Of a stretch of 7,819 bases of DNA, positions 7,192 through 7,819 are shown in pieces. Origin of the DNA: Streptomyces sp. NRRL WC-3549 (GTDB lineage Bacteria; Actinomycetota; Actinomycetes; Streptomycetales; Streptomycetaceae); the NCBI RefSeq assembly GCF_000721935.1, contig NZ_KL585388.1, forward strand, positions 69,589 through 77,407. Direction: 5' to 3'. The translations under genes were made by a program, and so were the position numbers. Numbering within the stretch: the first letter of the stretch is position 1; each line of letters opens with the position of its first letter. The notes below the pieces were generated by a model, which was not told where the DNA came from, did not search any database, and saw only the letters and a list, made by a program, of their open reading frames with translations.

Positions 7192-7819
7192 ACCACCCGC
7201 ACCCCGCTGATGGCGGGCAACTGGAAGATGAACCTCAACCACCTCGAGGCCATCGCCCACGTCCAGAAGCTCGCCTTCGCCCTGACCGACAAGGACTACG
7301 AGGCCGTCGAGGTCGCCGTCCTGCCGCCCTTCACCGACCTGCGCTCCGTGCAGACCCTGGTCGACGGCGACAAGCTGAAGATCAAGTACGGCGCCCAGGA
7401 CCTCTCGGCCCAGGACTCCGGCGCGTACACCGGTGAGATCTCCGGCCCGATGCTCGCCAAGCTGAAGTGCACGTACGTGGCCGTCGGCCACAGCGAGCGC
7501 CGTCAGTACCACGGCGAGACCGACGAGATCTGCAACGCCAAGGTCAAGGCCGCCTTCAGGCACGGTCTGACCCCGATCCTCTGCGTCGGTGAGGGCCTGG
7601 ACGTCCGCAAGGCCGGTGACCAGGTCTCCCACACGCTCGCGCAGCTCGACGGCGCCCTGAAGGACGTCCCGGCCGAGCAGGCCGAGACCGTCGTGGTCGC
7701 CTATGAGCCGGTCTGGGCCATCGGCACCGGTGAGGTCGCCACCCCCGAGGACGCCCAGGAGGTCTGCGGCGCGATCCGCGGCCGGCTCGCCGAGCTGTAC
7801 TCGCAGGAGCTCGCCGACG
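7189..7819 (+). CDS. tpiA: Triosephosphate isomerase, 5' part (3' end outside window)
   Basis: The enzyme interconverts dihydroxyacetone phosphate and glyceraldehyde-3-phosphate, feeding the Gap reaction. The frame from the ATG at 7189 stays open to the right edge, giving 210 complete residues of an expected 250-260. All active-site elements are in view: Asn11 and Lys13 in [23 protein letters not shown] (68-83), the electrophilic His101 in VGHSERR, LCVGEG (131-136) and the catalytic Glu173 in [11 protein letters not shown], which also begins the flexible loop 6. The missing part should hold the last barrel strands and the second phosphate-binding GG motif. It is 6 bases downstream of pgk with its ribosome binding site inside pgk. 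In many actinobacteria secG follows, but that is outside the window. Confidence 0.98.
   Translation, partial: MTTRTPLMAGNWKMNLNHLEAIAHVQKLAFALTDKDYEAVEVAVLPPFTDLRSVQTLVDGDKLKIKYGAQDLSAQDSGAYTGEISGPMLAKLKCTYVAVGHSERRQYHGETDEICNAKVKAAFRHGLTPILCVGEGLDVRKAGDQVSHTLAQLDGALKDVPAEQAETVVVAYEPVWAIGTGEVATPEDAQEVCGAIRGRLAELYSQELAD

Overview
The window is very GC-rich, nearly every codon ends in G or C, and it carries a full whiA gene. Protein sequences and gene order point to the chromosome of a Streptomyces or close relative. It looks like a core, vertically inherited locus: I see no insertion sequence, phage gene, CRISPR array, tRNA or rRNA. All seven genes lie on the + strand.

Region 1 (1-4112) is a tightly packed block: the 3' end of uvrC (nucleotide excision repair endonuclease), rapZ (P-loop protein), yvcK/glmR (CofD-like sugar-nucleotide-binding regulator) and whiA (sporulation regulator). 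Each gene overlaps the next by 4, 4 and 10 bases, so translational coupling is likely. rapZ-yvcK-whiA is a cluster conserved across Gram-positive bacteria.

Region 2 (4113-4852) is about 740 bases with no convincing gene. It has a GC-rich hairpin just after whiA, a cluster of short direct repeats, a textbook intrinsic terminator 270 bases past the whiA stop (4381-4422), and then the gap upstream region with several inverted repeats, a possible promoter and a leader hairpin before the ribosome binding site.

Region 3 (4853-7819) is the glycolytic trunk: gap, pgk and the 5' two-thirds or more of tpiA, for three linked reactions of triose phosphate metabolism. A 15-bp perfect hairpin lies between gap and pgk; pgk and tpiA are only 6 bases apart.

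I found no clearly new system. The items most worth a second look are a sharp drop in third-position GC inside yvcK that contains a WhiA-type GACAC site (probably a promoter for whiA inside the upstream gene), the long untranslated stretch after whiA that ends in a strong terminator, in-frame tandem repeats in uvrC and rapZ, and an arginine in place of the Walker A lysine of RapZ.
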